In this document: piece after piece, positions 61,873 through 64,000 of the stretch
Numbering within the stretch: the first letter of the stretch is position 1
Layout: every line of letters begins with the position of its first letter
Source: Phytopythium helicoides
Lineage: Eukaryota; Oomycota; Peronosporomycetes; Pythiales; Pythiaceae
Assembly (NCBI GenBank): GCA_024867545.1
Contig: JANFNE010000070.1
Span: 1 to 64,000, forward strand
DNA: 64,000 bases
Reading direction: 5' to 3'
Notes under the pieces: generated by a model
Seen by the model: the letters and a program-made list of their open reading frames with translations, nothing else
The model's database searches: none
Told to the model about the DNA's origin: nothing
Program-made: the position numbers and the translations under genes

Positions 61873-62991
61873 CTATTTCTTAAAGTAGTCCTGGTCGAAG
61901 TGGTGCAGCCGGATGTAGCCGTCCTCGGCGCCACTGGCGTAGCTCTTGCCGTCCGGGTGGAACGAGATCGTGTTGATGGGACCGAAGTGGCCCTTGACGC
62001 GCGCGAACTCCTCCTGGAAAACCATGTGGAAGAAGCGGGCCTCGAACTTGCCGACGCGGCCCGAGGTGGTGGTCACGCTCATGGCCTCCTGGCCACCGCC
62101 GAGCACGACGTGCTCCTTGATGGGCGAGATGGCGGCCGAGTTGACCGGACGATCGGTCTCATAGACCTTGAGCACCTTGAGCGTCTCGACGTCGAGCAGC
62201 TTGGCCGTGTTGTCCTTGGACGACGTGATGGCGAGCGTCTTGGTCTTGTTGAAGCTCACGTTGGTGATTTCACCCGAGTGGATCTGGTGCGACTCGAGCA
62301 GCTTGCCCGTCTGCATTGTTCGTTCATCAACACATCAGTAAAAAAAATCTAGTCTCCATGCTAGAACCACAACACGAATCTCCACCTGTGGGTCGAAGAG
62401 CTTGATGGTGCCGTCACCGCCCGTGGTCATGATGGCCTTGTTGAGTGGCATCCAGTAGGCGCCCGTGATGCGTCCCTCGTGTCCGGTCTCGGTGATGGCG
62501 AGGATCGGGTCCTTCTTCTCTGTAGGTCGACGAAACAAGTGTCGTGAGGCCACTGCATGAATCGTCAAATCAAGAAGCGCGCGACGCACGGTCGGCCAGG
62601 TCGTCAGGCCAGCTCGTAGACGAAGACGGTAGCCGGGTTGTCGGAGAACTTGTCCGGCGACCGAGACGAAGAACTTGTCGCCCGTGCTGAAGTTGACACA
62701 GCGCGCGGGTCCCGTGTGCGGGAAGGAGAATAGCTCCTCGCCCGTCTGGACGTCCCAAAGCTTGACGGACGAGTCGGCGGCGGCCGTGAGCAGGCGCTCC
62801 GAGTGGTAGGACACGTCGCAGGCCCAGACGGCGCCCTGGTGGCCCACGTACGTGCCGACGCGCTCGCCCGAGTCGCTGTACCACACGTTGGGCTGGTGGT
62901 CCTTGGCGCACGAGAAGAGCAGGTCGCCGTCGCGGTTGTACTTGACCATGGTCAGCGACCGCGAGTGGCCCTTGAGCAGGATCGGCCGCAT
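61873..62991 (-). CDS. Eukaryotic translation initiation factor 3 subunit I (WD40)
   Basis: WD40 subunit of eIF3, which helps 40S ribosome recruitment. ATG at 62991: [19 protein letters not shown], the family-typical start, then [20 protein letters not shown] and [18 protein letters not shown]. The end has [19 protein letters not shown], then [40 protein letters not shown] and [16 protein letters not shown], matching the eIF3i signature. Introns are 62520-62589 (donor GTGCGT) and 62311-62385. Two one-base breaks, in the runs near 62654-62657 and 62607-62608, interrupt [20 protein letters not shown]. Removing one base at each restores a continuous propeller. Confidence 0.95.
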
Positions 62992-63241
62992 GGCTAGTAG
63001 GCTGGCGGTCGGTCGCTGGGCGTCGAGGTGGAGGCGCTGCTTGCCGAGCTTTCCCCCCTTTGGCCTCCAAGGAAGGTTGGCGCGCAGCGCTAGTGGCCAA
63101 CCACCCCTATTGAGCAACTTTCCCTCCCAGATCCCTGCAAAAAAAGCATCAAGTTGCATAATCAGGGTTGTAATGAACATTTAACCGCTGCGAAGCGATA
63201 GCGTTAGCAACCGGATCGCCGCCGAGCCACGCCACTGCAGC

Positions 63242-64000
63242 ATGTGGAGCAAGCGGCATGCAGCGAGGGCGGCGCGGGTGGCGCCGCGGCTGCAGCGGCG
63301 CTGGCTGAGCGACGAGGTGAGCGTGTCGCTCGAGCGCCTGGCGCCGCGCGGGCGGCTGCTCTTCCAGGCCGGCGGCGCGCGCGAGACGAGCGTGCGCGTG
63401 GCGCCGGCGCTGTCTCCGCGCGACTTTTGCCTCCGCGTGGCCGGCGGCGACGCGCGCGCGCTGTTCGCCGTGGCGGAGGAGCAGGCGGACGCGAGCGGCG
63501 CGGTGACGGCGCTGCGCGTGACGGCGGTGGAGGGCGGCGGAGAGCGCGTCGAGGTCGAGCTGACGCTGCCGCACATGCTGGACCTGTCGGTGTCGGTGGT
63601 GAACGGGAGCGTGCGGCTGCTTGACAAGATCGAGGGCGACGTCAAGGTCGCGGTCGGCTCGGGGGACATTGACGTGCACAAGCTCCGGTGGGTGGTTGAG
63701 GTGTGGAGTGCGCGGAGGTGGAGCAGGCGCTGACGAAAAACGCGGTGAGAGCAGAGGAACCAACATCAGCCTCAAGGCCAACAGGGGCAGCGTGACCGTG
63801 GCGTCGCTCGTTGAGGGGGAGAACGTGCAGATCGTGGGCGACGCGGTCTCGTGCAAACGCGCGATGGCGGGATCGCTCGCTGCAAAGCTCGGCAAGGGAG
63901 AGCACCAGTCGGACTTTGGCGCCATCTACTCGGCCGCGTGCAGCATTGCGTCGTCGGGGACAGGCGGAGCGCTGACGATCGGCAGCGTGCACGGCTACCT
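63242..64000 (+). CDS. FAM185A-like protein, mitochondrial presequence, 3' partial
   Basis: The start at 63242 gives MWSKRHAARAARVAPRLQRR, an Arg/Ala-rich presequence typical for mitochondria. The body has HMLDLSVSVVNGSVRLLDKI and DVKVAVGSGDIDVHKLR. An 82-nt intron (63688-63769, donor GTGGGT) joins LKANRGSVTVASLVEG and the later SDFGAIYSAACSI and GGALTIGSVHGYL. The short beta-rich repeats (GSVTVxSLxGxx, GxLTIGSVHG) resemble the adhesin-like, DUF4097-type beta-helix of FAM185A. The window ends inside the gene. The molecular function of the family is unknown to me. Extremely GC-rich. Confidence 0.7.

Noticed and set aside
1..64000. CRISPR arrays, bacterial operons, ribosome-binding sites, viral genes, tRNA and rRNA genes
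   Set aside because: No repeat-spacer arrays or such genes seen. Introns and gene content are eukaryotic. Unnoticed tRNAs remain possible because no tRNA search could be run.

Overview
The window looks like nuclear DNA of an oomycete (Phytophthora/Pythium-type stramenopile); the genus cannot be decided from the sequence. Signs are: a tandem array of full-size PDR/ABCG transporters, compact genes with few 55-85 nt GT-AG introns (donors such as GTACGT, GTATGT, GTGCGT), short intergenic gaps, GC-rich third codon positions, and typical eukaryotic genes (long-form RNase Z, eIF3i, mitochondrial malate dehydrogenase, a dynein-2 intermediate chain). There are no bacterial operons, CRISPR arrays or insertion sequences, and I recognised no rRNA or tRNA gene.

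Layout. 0.2-21 kb: four near-identical, same-strand PDR transporters (minus strand) separated by 1.2-1.9 kb gaps. Every gap carries at least one exact copy of a 10-mer, ACCAGCACGA, in one orientation or the other. 22-26.3 kb: a small coiled-coil gene and a WDR60/DYNC2I1-like WD40 gene for retrograde intraflagellar transport. 26.5-31.9 kb: a full-length ABCB-type ABC protein whose two ATPase domains are degenerate. 32.5-40.5 kb: a J-domain plus CAP-Gly fusion, a DUF1769-PH-DUF547 protein and RNase Z, all on the minus strand. 40.8-50.4 kb: a Ser/Gly repeat protein, a large WD40 protein with a basic tail, a divergently transcribed 1.3-kaa protein of unknown function, and an EF-hand-like protein with a possible myristoylation site. 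51-62 kb: mitochondrial malate dehydrogenase, then two inverted paralogous membrane proteins flanking an ENTH/VHS-like gene and a Cys-rich gene. 62-64 kb: eIF3i and the start of a FAM185A-like mitochondrial gene cut by the window end.

The genes do not form one pathway. The coherent parts are the drug-efflux cluster, which probably shares cis-regulation and evolves by gene conversion, and a loose set of cytoskeleton or flagellum genes (dynein-2 intermediate chain, CAP-Gly protein).

A quality issue affects annotation. Many single-copy genes between 23 and 63 kb are broken by +1 shifts that nearly all sit on short homopolymers, mostly C/G runs. Removing one base at each restores a continuous family-like protein, so these look like assembly insertions rather than true pseudogenes. 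The CDS spans given here treat them as single genes.
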